Shown: in pieces, positions 1 to 6,214 of the stretch
Layout: each line of letters begins with the position of its first letter
How positions within the stretch are numbered: position 1 is the first letter of the stretch
Assembly: GCA_938074515.1 (NCBI GenBank)
Contig: CALJFV010000105.1
Location: 1 to 6,214 of the forward strand
Direction: 5' to 3'
DNA: 6,214 nt
Source: an uncultured Flavobacteriaceae bacterium
Lineage (GTDB): Bacteria > Bacteroidota > Bacteroidia > Flavobacteriales > Flavobacteriaceae
Made by a program: the position numbers and the translations under genes
The notes under the pieces: model-generated
Told to the model about the DNA's origin: nothing
The model's input: the letters and a program-made list of their open reading frames with translations, nothing else
The model's database searches: none

Positions 1-300
1 CTTGGCTATATCGAAGTGTATACAGATAAATTGAAAATTGATCAAATCAATGAACTGGAATGGGTTGATGGAAAAATTTACGCCAATATCTATCAAAAAG
101 ACGCCATAGCGATAGTCGATCCACAATCTGGAGCCGTGGAAGGCGTTATCAATCTTAAAGGCTTACAAAAAGAAGTTACCCAACACTCTAAATTAGACGT
201 ACTCAACGGAATTGCCTATGATGGCACGCCCCAGGAGTTGTATATCACAGGAAAAAATTGGGATCAAATTTTTAAGCTAAAAGTGCACACGAAGCAATGA
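1..300 (+). CDS. Glutaminyl-peptide cyclotransferase (glutamine cyclotransferase), C-terminal part
   Basis: Partial gene: the frame is open from base 1 and ends at TGA 298-300, giving 99 visible residues; the true start lies off the left edge. The family is the plant/bacterial type glutaminyl cyclase, a five-bladed beta-propeller that converts N-terminal glutamine of exported peptides to pyroglutamate, usually in the periplasm. The visible part carries the family's characteristic C-terminal pattern: 'INELEWVDGKIYANIYQKD' (conserved N-E-L-E and the following blade strand), then 'AIVDPQSGAVEGVINLKGL', then 'DVLNGIAYD' and a closing 'LYITGKNWDQIFKLKV' strand. The GTG at 16 is internal to the gene, not a start. 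Its stop overlaps the start of the next gene (ATGA at 297-300), so the two are co-transcribed and probably translationally coupled. The signal peptide and first blades cannot be seen. The family call is firm; the physiological substrate is unknown. Confidence 0.92.
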   Translation, partial: LGYIEVYTDKLKIDQINELEWVDGKIYANIYQKDAIAIVDPQSGAVEGVINLKGLQKEVTQHSKLDVLNGIAYDGTPQELYITGKNWDQIFKLKVHTKQ

Positions 301-1841
301 TAAAGCAATTCTTTAAATCTCTCTCCCCGCTTTTTGGCCTGACTCTTGTAATTTTTTGGAGTTCATGTCAGACAGAATTTGATTCAGTACCCAGCACTGG
401 AGCGCTGCGCTTTTCTAATGATACTATCTTTTTAGACACTATTTTTGAAAATATTGGCTCAAGTACCTATACCCTGAAGGTCTACAATGACAGTGATAAA
501 AATGTGACTATTCCTCAGGTCGCCTTAGGACAAGGGACCGCCTCAAATTACCGGCTGAATGTGGATGGTCAACCGGGCCAAAGTTTTGAAGACGTTCAAA
601 TTTTAGCTAAAGACAGCATTTTCGTATTTATTGAAACGACCGTGGGTAATCTCGGACAGAATACACAAATGATTTATGAGGATCAATTGGTTTTTGATTC
701 CGGAAATAATGCCCAAAGTGTGACCCTTGTTACGCTAGTACAGCAGGCCCATTTTTTATTTCCAGAGCCCTTGGGTTCGGGCATTTATGAAACCTTAGAT
801 CTGGGAGAAGACGTATTTATTGATGGATTCTTTTTAGAGGACAATGAACTCAACTGGACGGCCGACAAGCCGTGGGTTATTTATGGGTATGCCGCCATTC
901 CTCCCGGTAAAACCCTGAACATCGAACCTGGTGCCCGGATCCATTTTCATGAAAATAGCGGTATTATCGCGGCAAATGGCGCTTCTTTAAAAGCCATAGG
1001 AATACCGAGTACTGATCCTGAATTACGTGAAGGTGAAATTATTTTTGAAAGCGATCGTTTAGAGCCCGGCTTTTCAGATATTCCCGGTCAGTGGGGTACC
1101 ATTTGGCTCACCGCAGGCAGCACGAACCACGAATTTTCTCATGTTACTATAAAAAACAATCTAGTCGGCATCTTAATGGATAGTAATGATGGCGATCGAA
1201 CCTTGACATTAAAAAATGTCGCAATATACAATACCGCTACCTCTGGCCTTTTGGCACAAACCGGTGATGTCTATGGCGAAAATGTTGTTGTAAGTAACTC
1301 TGGTCAAGCTGCATTAGCGCTGACTTTAGGAGGGCGCTACAAATTTGTGCACAGTACCTTTTCAAATTATTGGGCCAATAGTTTTCGCAGTTTTCCAACC
1401 GTTCAGGTGACTAATGCCTTAGCGATTAACGATCAAGAAATTCTCGTGGCCGATTTAGAGCAAGCAGAGTTTGTCAATTGCATTATTTACGGCACGGAGC
1501 AGCGAGAAATTGGACTTTACAAAGAAGATTTAGGCGCATACAACGTGCTTTTTGATCATTGTTTGATCAAATTTCAAGATCCACTGAATACTTATGTGGA
1601 TGAACCGCTCTATGACTTCGGCAACACAGACCTCTACCGCAATCTAGTCCTAAATCAAGACCCTGTTTTTGAGAATATCAATCTCAATGACTTTGATATT
1701 TCATTGGAGGAATCTGCGGCCGTAGGCCGCGGGAATAGTGCAGGTGCCACCTTAGTGCCTCTTGATTTAAATGGTAGTCCACGACCCCAAGACAATCCAG
1801 ACCTTGGAGCTTATCAAGCCATTAGTTTTCCTGAAAATTAA
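297..1841 (+). CDS. Lipoprotein with Ig-like domain and right-handed parallel beta-helix
   Basis: A 514-residue exported protein. Residues 1-23 form a lipoprotein signal peptide (K3 and K7, hydrophobic core about 9-21), with the lipidated Cys at 24 in the context FWSSC, a loose lipobox of the kind seen in Bacteroidetes. Residues about 35-150 look like an all-beta Ig-like domain of the choice-of-anchor/ASPM-SPD2-Hydin sort ('LDTIFENIGSSTYTLKVYN'). Residues about 190-460 are rich in short beta-strand repeats typical of a parallel beta-helix, starting with 'IPPGKTLNIEPGARIHF', with later coils around 'FSHVTIKNNLVGILM', 'LTLKNVAIYNTATSGLLA' and 'FVNCIIYGT'. The end ('LNGSPRPQDNPDLGAYQ', 492-508) matches the C-terminal motif common in secreted beta-helix proteins. 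I see no catalytic signature, so a polysaccharide lyase role would be a guess; a structural or adhesive role at the outer membrane is equally possible. The start is fixed by the 4-bp ATGA overlap with the glutaminyl cyclase gene. The 3' end overlaps the opposing acetyltransferase gene by 20 bp. Confidence 0.88.
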   Translation: MIKQFFKSLSPLFGLTLVIFWSSCQTEFDSVPSTGALRFSNDTIFLDTIFENIGSSTYTLKVYNDSDKNVTIPQVALGQGTASNYRLNVDGQPGQSFEDVQILAKDSIFVFIETTVGNLGQNTQMIYEDQLVFDSGNNAQSVTLVTLVQQAHFLFPEPLGSGIYETLDLGEDVFIDGFFLEDNELNWTADKPWVIYGYAAIPPGKTLNIEPGARIHFHENSGIIAANGASLKAIGIPSTDPELREGEIIFESDRLEPGFSDIPGQWGTIWLTAGSTNHEFSHVTIKNNLVGILMDSNDGDRTLTLKNVAIYNTATSGLLAQTGDVYGENVVVSNSGQAALALTLGGRYKFVHSTFSNYWANSFRSFPTVQVTNALAINDQEILVADLEQAEFVNCIIYGTEQREIGLYKEDLGAYNVLFDHCLIKFQDPLNTYVDEPLYDFGNTDLYRNLVLNQDPVFENINLNDFDISLEESAAVGRGNSAGATLVPLDLNGSPRPQDNPDLGAYQAISFPEN

Positions 1842-2356
1842 GGGTATATAATCCCATTGGGACTGAATCCAAATCGGGCTCACCCTCTTTGTCCAGTGGT
1901 TGATAGGCATTAGTTCGGTAAAAATTCATTTTTAACAATAAACGCTGCGCCGCAAGATTATCGTCATTGGTAATGGCGTAAATCTTTGGCAAGGGCAAAA
2001 GAATCCTGATCTCCCCGAGATGGGCCATCGAAGTTTCATATCCGTAACCTTGATTGATGTATTCGGGTAAAAAAGCAAAACCCCAGATCTGGATAATCTA
2101 AATTATCTCGCTGATATATGCCAACCGTACCGATGGCCACCTTACTCTCTTTTAAAACAACGGCATATGGACCGAAGCCCGTACGCTCCAGCAAGGGTAA
2201 ATAGCTGTGTTCAATAATCTTTTTGGCCTGATCAATACTGGTGATTCCGCGATCTCCAATAAATCGCTTCCACATTTCACTGGTCAATAAGGCCAAAATA
2301 AAAGGCGCGTCCGTCAATGCAACGGGACGAATAATACAGCGCGCGGTTTCCGTCAT
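1822..2356 (-). pseudogene. GNAT-family N-acetyltransferase, split by a single-base frameshift
   Basis: Read from 2356 leftward, the first 93 residues are the N-terminal half of a RimJ/RimL-like GNAT acetyltransferase (acetyl-CoA-dependent N-acylation): 'CIIRPVALTDAPFILALL' near the start, 'GPYAVVLKESKVAIGTVGIYQRD' (beta strands 2-4, residues 62-84), then 'LDYPDLGF'. After F93 the frame goes wrong and stops at 2036-2038. Removing one base from the run GGGGTTTT on the minus strand (2084-2077) restores 'LGFAFLPEYINQGYGYE', the expected strand plus acetyl-CoA pyrophosphate loop (QGYG), and continues to 'NLAAQRLLLKMNFYR', the classic GNAT C-terminal N-x-x-A-x-x-x-x-x-x-x-G/N-F segment, ending at TAA 1824-1822. 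The rebuilt protein is 177 residues, normal for the family. As written, the first fragment is 106 residues and lacks the cofactor loop, so it should be inactive. The start lies 3 bp after the glyA stop, so the gene is in the glyA operon. Either a recent pseudogene or a homopolymer sequencing error; programmed frameshifting is less likely. Substrate unknown. Confidence 0.85.
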
Positions 2357-2359
2357 GGT

Positions 2360-3637
2360 TTAAGCGACAAATAATGGACGATGGGCCATTAAGTCGTAAA
2401 CATCAGAAGCTACGGATTCAATCACCGCTTGGTCCTCAGGAGCCATTATAACACGATCAATTAAGGCCACAATTTGTTCCATATCGGATTCCACAAGACC
2501 TCGGGTGGTCACAGCAGCAGTTCCGATTCTTATGCCACTGGTTACAAAAGGAGACTGATCGTCAAAAGGAACCATGTTTTTATTAAGGGTGATTTCGGCT
2601 TGCCCGAGAGATTCCTCGGCCTGTTTTCCTGTAATGCCCTTATTGCGTAAGTCAATCAGCATCATGTGGTTATCGGTTCCTCCTGAAATAATATGATATC
2701 CTCTCTTGATAAAAGCCTCAGCCATGACTTTGGCATTTTTCTTCACCTGAACCATATAGTGCAAGAACGAATCCTCTAAAGCCTCACCAAATGCTACGGC
2801 CTTCGCGGCGATTACATGCTCTAGTGGTCCGCCTTGATTTCCTGGAAAAATACCCGAATCCAATAAAGATGACATTTTGCGTAGAGAACCATTTTTCAGG
2901 GTAATGCCGAAGGGGTTATCAAAATCTTTCCCCATCAAAATCATACCGCCTCTAGGACCGCGTAGGGTTTTATGCGTGGTGGTCGTGACCACATGACAAT
3001 GAGGAATTGGATCTGAAATAATTCCTTTGGCGATAAGTCCGGCTGGATGGGCAATGTCAGCCAGCAAAATGGCTCCTGCCTCATCGGCTATACTGCGAAA
3101 CTCGGCATAATCAATCTCACGAGAATAGGCTGATGCCCCTGCGATGATCATTTTTGGTTTGTGCTCTAGAGCCAGTGCACGAATTTTGTCATAATTGAGC
3201 AGCCCCGTTTCTTTATCCACGCCATAAAACACGGGACGATACAGACGCCCTGAGAAGTTTACAGGACTGCCATGGGTTAAGTGCCCCCCATGGGCCAAGT
3301 CAAATCCCAAAAATGTGTCTCCTGGCTTCAAACACGCGTGAAAAACTGCTGTGTTTGCTTGAGATCCACTGTGCGGCTGAACATTGGCGTATTCTGCGCC
3401 AAATAATACTTTAGCACGATCAATGGCCAATTGCTCGACCTGATCCACCACACGGCACCCGCCATAATAACGTTTACCAGGATAGCCTTCAGCATACTTG
3501 TTTGTTAAAACACTTCCGGTAGCAGCCATGACTTGATCGCTCACAAAGTTCTCTGAGGCGATCAGTTCTAAACCGTGCTTTTGACGGTCGTGTTCCTGCT
3601 GAATTAGATCAAAAATTTCACTGTCTTGGTAACTCAT
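2360..3637 (-). CDS. glyA: Serine hydroxymethyltransferase
   Basis: A full-length 425-residue cytosolic PLP enzyme that interconverts serine plus tetrahydrofolate with glycine plus 5,10-methylene-tetrahydrofolate, the main source of one-carbon units. Family signatures are all present: '[11 protein letters not shown]' (23-33), '[15 protein letters not shown]' (46-60), '[11 protein letters not shown]' (85-95), '[14 protein letters not shown]' (111-124), '[12 protein letters not shown]' with the PLP-contacting Asp194 and His197, and '[16 protein letters not shown]' (216-231), in which Lys223 is the Schiff-base lysine. '[11 protein letters not shown]' (264-274) and '[15 protein letters not shown]' near the C-terminus are also typical. 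Length fits the bacterial enzyme (about 415-430 residues), and nothing essential is missing. The start at 3637 gives the normal N-terminus and has no Shine-Dalgarno, as usual in Bacteroidetes. The gene is transcribed away from the fumarylacetoacetase gene and is followed after 3 bp by the broken GNAT gene. Confidence 0.98.
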   Translation of the reverse strand: MSYQDSEIFDLIQQEHDRQKHGLELIASENFVSDQVMAATGSVLTNKYAEGYPGKRYYGGCRVVDQVEQLAIDRAKVLFGAEYANVQPHSGSQANTAVFHACLKPGDTFLGFDLAHGGHLTHGSPVNFSGRLYRPVFYGVDKETGLLNYDKIRALALEHKPKMIIAGASAYSREIDYAEFRSIADEAGAILLADIAHPAGLIAKGIISDPIPHCHVVTTTTHKTLRGPRGGMILMGKDFDNPFGITLKNGSLRKMSSLLDSGIFPGNQGGPLEHVIAAKAVAFGEALEDSFLHYMVQVKKNAKVMAEAFIKRGYHIISGGTDNHMMLIDLRNKGITGKQAEESLGQAEITLNKNMVPFDDQSPFVTSGIRIGTAAVTTRGLVESDMEQIVALIDRVIMAPEDQAVIESVASDVYDLMAHRPLFVA

Positions 3638-3660
3638 TTGTTTGGTGATTTGATTTGCAC

Positions 3661-3693
3661 CAAAAATACTAAATGCCCCTTGTTAGTAGTCAA
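3661..3693 (-). promoter_or_regulatory. Candidate glyA promoter (Bacteroidetes type)
   Basis: On the minus strand, TATTTTTG (3668-3661) matches the Bacteroidetes -7 consensus TAnnTTTG exactly, and TTG (3693-3691) lies 22 bases upstream as a possible -33 element. The spacing is slightly longer than the usual 19-21. Transcription would begin near 3655 and leave a leader of about 20 bases before the glyA ATG. This is a consensus match in AT-rich DNA, supported by its position in front of a gene, and is not proven. Confidence 0.5.
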
Positions 3694-3708
3694 TAAATTA
3701 TATATTTG
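3680..3708 (+). promoter_or_regulatory. Candidate fumarylacetoacetase promoter (Bacteroidetes type)
   Basis: TATATTTG (3701-3708) matches the Bacteroidetes -7 element TAnnTTTG, with a TTG -33 element at 3680-3682 and an 18-base spacer. Transcription would begin near 3713-3716, giving an AT-rich leader of about 30 bases with no Shine-Dalgarno before the ATG at 3743. The element interleaves with the candidate glyA promoter on the other strand. Confidence 0.55.
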
Positions 3709-3742
3709 ATTAACATTTTACCAACAATTAAAATCCCAATTC

Positions 3743-5029
3743 ATGCCCTTAAGTGCCAACAATCCAAAAATTAAAACCTGGCTCAACGTGCCAGACCAAA
3801 GTGACTTTCCTATTCAAAATATTCCTTTTGGGGTATTTCTAACTAGAGACGACATCATCACAATAGGGACGCGCATCGGTGATACCGCAATAGATCTAGG
3901 GGCTTTGCATCAGCTTGGTTATTTTGAAGGTATAGAACTTACCGACGACATATTTCTTCAAGACAGCCTCAATGACTTCATCGCAGATGGTCGCAAAACT
4001 TGGCGTTTGGTACGCAATCGAATCTCTGATATTTTTAATCAAGACAACCCAAAATTAAGAGATTCTCCAGAGCACAAAGAGAAAATACTTTTTAGCTTGG
4101 ATGAAATTGAAATGCAACTGCCGGTCGACGTCGGCGACTACACCGATTTTTATGCCAGTAAAGAGCACGCGACCAATGTGGGCAGTCTGTTTAGAGACCC
4201 GGAAAATGCCTTGTTACCAAATTGGTTGCATATTCCGATCGGCTATCACGGAAGAAGTTCAAGTATTGTACCCAGCGGAACGCCCATTTACAGACCTAAC
4301 GGTCAATCAGCACCTAAAGAGGGAGGCCGCCCAGGTTTTGGTCCCTCTAAACTTTTAGACTTTGAACTTGAAATGGCCTTTATTACCACTGCGGCGAATG
4401 ACCTAGGTAAAACCATTTCAATAGATGAAGCCTCAGAATATATATTTGGATTGGTCTTGTTTAATGATTGGAGTGCACGGGACATTCAAGCCTGGGAATA
4501 TGTTCCTCTAGGCCCGTTTTTAGGAAAGAATTTTGCCTCGACGATTTCCCCTTGGATTGTCACCTTGGATGCTTTGGCGCCCTTCCGAGTTAACGGTCCG
4601 GAGCAAGATCCAGCCCCGCTACCCTACTTACAGCAATCAGGAGCACAAAATTATGACATCACCTTAGAGGCCAGCATTATGCCTGAAAACGGAAACGAGT
4701 CTCTGGTATGTCGCTCAAACTTTAAATATATGTATTGGTCTATGGCTCAACAATTAGCGCACCACACAGTTAATGGTTGTAATCTGCGCAGCGGTGACAT
4801 GATGGGTAGCGGAACTATTTCTGGTCCAACACCAGAGAGCTATGGCTCAATGCTCGAACTCAGCTGGCGCGGTCAAAAACCCGTACCTTTAAACGACGGA
4901 AGTAGTCGTACCTTTATTCAAGATGGCGACACAGTAATTATGCGCGGCTATAGCCAAAATGATGAAATCCGCATTGGCTTTGGAGAATGTACCGGTAAAA
5001 TTTTACCAGCACGCAAACTAGAATTTTAA
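3743..5029 (+). CDS. fahA: Fumarylacetoacetase (fumarylacetoacetate hydrolase)
   Basis: A complete 428-residue cytosolic enzyme that hydrolyses 4-fumarylacetoacetate to fumarate and acetoacetate, the last step of tyrosine/phenylalanine breakdown through homogentisate. The N-terminal SH3-like domain spans about 15-125 ('FPIQNIPFGVFLT', 'TRIGDTAIDLGAL'); the catalytic FAH fold follows. Residues matching those known in the mammalian enzyme are all visible: metal ligand Asp135 and substrate Tyr137 in 'DYTDFYASKEHATN', catalytic His142, Tyr168 in 'IPIGYHGRSSS', metal ligands Glu208 and Glu210 in 'LLDFELEMAF', Asp242-Trp243 in 'FNDWSARDIQAWEY', Lys262 in 'LGPFLGKNFA', and Thr358 in 'MMGSGTISGP'. 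Length is that of the true fumarylacetoacetase rather than the shorter (about 200-330 residue) FAH-fold hydrolases, which makes the specific name safe. No homogentisate dioxygenase or HPPD gene lies in the window, so the rest of the pathway must be elsewhere. It probably has its own promoter, and the downstream lipoprotein gene may be read through from it. Confidence 0.97.
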   Translation: MPLSANNPKIKTWLNVPDQSDFPIQNIPFGVFLTRDDIITIGTRIGDTAIDLGALHQLGYFEGIELTDDIFLQDSLNDFIADGRKTWRLVRNRISDIFNQDNPKLRDSPEHKEKILFSLDEIEMQLPVDVGDYTDFYASKEHATNVGSLFRDPENALLPNWLHIPIGYHGRSSSIVPSGTPIYRPNGQSAPKEGGRPGFGPSKLLDFELEMAFITTAANDLGKTISIDEASEYIFGLVLFNDWSARDIQAWEYVPLGPFLGKNFASTISPWIVTLDALAPFRVNGPEQDPAPLPYLQQSGAQNYDITLEASIMPENGNESLVCRSNFKYMYWSMAQQLAHHTVNGCNLRSGDMMGSGTISGPTPESYGSMLELSWRGQKPVPLNDGSSRTFIQDGDTVIMRGYSQNDEIRIGFGECTGKILPARKLEF

Positions 5030-5073
5030 ATAATACAGGTTCATGACCTATTTATCCTATAGTGAGCATCATG

Positions 5074-5095
5074 TTTCTCATTCTTATATGAGAAA
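5074..5095 (+). repeat. Perfect 8-bp inverted repeat spanning a start codon
   Basis: TTTCTCAT (5074-5081) and ATGAGAAA (5088-5095) are perfect inverted copies separated by the 6-base loop TCTTAT. The right arm begins with the probable ATG of the downstream lipoprotein. In RNA it would make an AU-rich hairpin holding the start codon; in DNA it is a candidate protein-binding dyad. There is no T-tract after it, so it is not a rho-independent terminator. Confidence 0.5.
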
Positions 5096-6214
5096 GGCTT
5101 ATTTACGCGCTTTGGTTATTGCTTTTCTGGGTGCTACGGCGCTTATTTTTGGATCATGCAGCAGTATCAAACGCAATGAAAAACAATTGGCTCAAGGGAA
5201 TTATGACACGGTGGTTCAATCGATATCCGAAAAATTAAAAAATAATCCCAACCACAAAGACAAAAAACAACTCATACCCTTACTTGAAAAGGCCTTTAAA
5301 CTTGCTGTGAAAGAAGATTTGCGCCGACTTCAAAGTCTTCAAACAGAACCAAATGGGGCTAACAGCGCGAATATCTATTGGATTTATCAGGGGATGGACC
5401 AAAGACAAGATATCATCAGACCCCTTTCTCAGGTGATGTCAATCAATGCTGTATTTAAAGACTATAGCCTTGTTTTGCGCAAATCAAAAAACACTTATGC
5501 GCGGTATTTATTCGACCAAGCCCAAGGATTGTTGCGCCTGAATTCCCAAGAGAAAGCGCGTGAGGCTCATAATATACTCCTACAAATCAAAAGGTTAACC
5601 CCAGAATTCACTGGTTTGGAAAAAACTTTGGGCCTCGCACATGATCAGGGGACCCAACATTTTGGGGTAAAAATAAAATACGAGGCAGGAACCGTATTGC
5701 CTGTATCACTTTTAAAAGAACTGCAATGGTTTCGCCCAGGAAATTTAGATGAATTTTGGAAAGCATACCACTTTGAGCCTTGGAATGGCCGTCTTGATCA
5801 AAGCGTTCAGCTCAACATCAATGCGATCTCTTTTGGACCTGATGAGTTAGTTCATGAGACCATTATTCGAGAAAAATCCATCGAAGATGGATGGGAATAT
5901 GCCACGGATCGTTACGGCAACACTGTGCGTGACTCCCTGGGACAACCCATAAAAGTGCCAATAATAAAAATTGTGCGCGCCAATCTTATGCGCAGTCGTC
6001 AGCATAAAGAAGCTGTGATGCAAGCCAAAATTTGGACTCAAAATCATCAATTGGGGACAAAATCTGGACCCTTTCCTTTAGATGAACTCTTGGTTTTTGA
6101 TCATTATTACGCCCGTTTTGAAGGAGATCGAGCGGCGCTTTTACCTGAGGACATTGAAATGATTAACAATAGACCGTTGCCGTTTCCTACCGATGCCCAA
6201 ATGACCAGTGACCT
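5088..6214 (+). CDS. Lipoprotein of unrecognised function, 3' end beyond the window
   Basis: An open frame runs without a stop from here to the right edge (375 codons visible). I chose ATG 5088 because it gives a clean lipoprotein signal: 'MRKAYLRALVIAF', a hydrophobic core to about residue 21, and Cys24 in 'LIFGSCSS'. An in-frame ATG at 5043, only 13 bp after the fumarylacetoacetase stop, would add 15 polar, His/Ser/Tyr-rich residues and an unusually long n-region. After the Cys, residues about 26-185 are mostly helical and TPR-like: 'NEKQLAQGNYDTVVQSISEKL' is the start of a tetratricopeptide-like pair, and 'YLFDQAQGLLRLNSQEKAREA' / 'LLQIKRLTPEFTGLEKTLG' resemble further helical repeats. From about 190 on it turns beta-rich ('FGVKIKYEAGTVLP', 'VQLNINAISFGPDEL', 'VPIIKIVRANLMRS') with a 'YGNTVRDSLGQPIKVP' loop. 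This resembles a conserved flavobacterial lipoprotein of unknown role as far as I can recall; I cannot attach a named domain. Likely anchored in the envelope; no catalytic motif seen. Confidence 0.85.
   Translation, partial: MRKAYLRALVIAFLGATALIFGSCSSIKRNEKQLAQGNYDTVVQSISEKLKNNPNHKDKKQLIPLLEKAFKLAVKEDLRRLQSLQTEPNGANSANIYWIYQGMDQRQDIIRPLSQVMSINAVFKDYSLVLRKSKNTYARYLFDQAQGLLRLNSQEKAREAHNILLQIKRLTPEFTGLEKTLGLAHDQGTQHFGVKIKYEAGTVLPVSLLKELQWFRPGNLDEFWKAYHFEPWNGRLDQSVQLNINAISFGPDELVHETIIREKSIEDGWEYATDRYGNTVRDSLGQPIKVPIIKIVRANLMRSRQHKEAVMQAKIWTQNHQLGTKSGPFPLDELLVFDHYYARFEGDRAALLPEDIEMINNRPLPFPTDAQMTSD

Noticed and set aside
1551..1571. Close TTTGATCA copies, including the palindrome TTTGATCAAA
   Set aside because: Both copies encode ordinary residues (FDHCLIKF) inside a coding region, and short AT-rich repeats of this kind are expected by chance.
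1716..1730. GC-rich perfect hairpin GCGGCC-GTA-GGCCGC near the 3' end of the beta-helix lipoprotein gene
   Set aside because: It lies about 110 bases before the stop, inside the coding sequence (codons for Ala-Ala-Val-Gly-Arg), and has no T-tract after it, so it is not a credible terminator.
1822..2028. Separate 68-residue gene starting at ATG 2028 on the minus strand
   Set aside because: It is the C-terminal half of the frameshifted GNAT protein; the frame continues upstream of the ATG with conserved acetyl-CoA loop residues (PEYINQGYGYE).
4101..4358. 85-residue plus-strand open frame
   Set aside because: It lies wholly inside the fumarylacetoacetase gene in another frame, and its translation resembles no protein family; it is a shadow.
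4303..4485. 60-residue minus-strand open frame
   Set aside because: Antisense to the conserved catalytic part of fumarylacetoacetase, with no recognisable protein features.
5847..6050. 67-residue minus-strand open frame
   Set aside because: Antisense to the right-edge lipoprotein, whose frame is open for over 1.1 kb with a clear signal peptide; the short frame has no supporting features.

Overview
The window looks like a chromosomal fragment from a member of Bacteroidota, most likely a marine-type flavobacterium. The basis is gene content (a lipoprotein-rich set with a periplasmic glutaminyl cyclase and a beta-helix lipoprotein, next to glyA and a fumarylacetoacetase), the absence of Shine-Dalgarno sequences before the starts, and promoter-like elements of the Bacteroidetes TTG / TAnnTTTG type. 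Genus assignment is not possible from this sequence alone.

Layout, left to right. (1) 1-300 (+) is the C-terminal third of a glutaminyl-peptide cyclotransferase whose start lies off the left edge. It overlaps by 4 bp (ATGA) with (2) 297-1841 (+), a surface or periplasmic lipoprotein with an Ig-like N-terminal domain and a right-handed beta-helix. These two are translationally coupled. (3) 1822-2356 (-) is a GNAT acetyltransferase broken by a single-base frameshift; its 3' end overlaps convergently by 20 bp with the beta-helix gene. It lies 3 bp downstream of (4) 2360-3637 (-), glyA (serine hydroxymethyltransferase), so glyA and the GNAT gene form one leftward operon. (5) 3638-3742 is a 105-bp divergent intergenic region that appears to hold two interleaved promoters. 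(6) 3743-5029 (+) is an intact fumarylacetoacetase, the last enzyme of tyrosine/homogentisate degradation. (7) From 5088 (or 5043) to the right edge (+) runs a lipoprotein gene of unrecognised function, open at the window end and missing its 3' part.

Functionally, the window combines ordinary housekeeping and catabolic functions: one-carbon metabolism (glyA), aromatic amino acid breakdown (fumarylacetoacetase) and envelope proteins. I see no mobile element, CRISPR array, tRNA/rRNA, toxin-antitoxin pair or defence cassette, and no convincing evidence of a new multi-gene system. The points most worth a second look are the frameshifted acetyltransferase, the uncharacterised lipoprotein at the right edge with a perfect inverted repeat over its probable start codon, and the interleaved divergent promoters between glyA and the fumarylacetoacetase gene.
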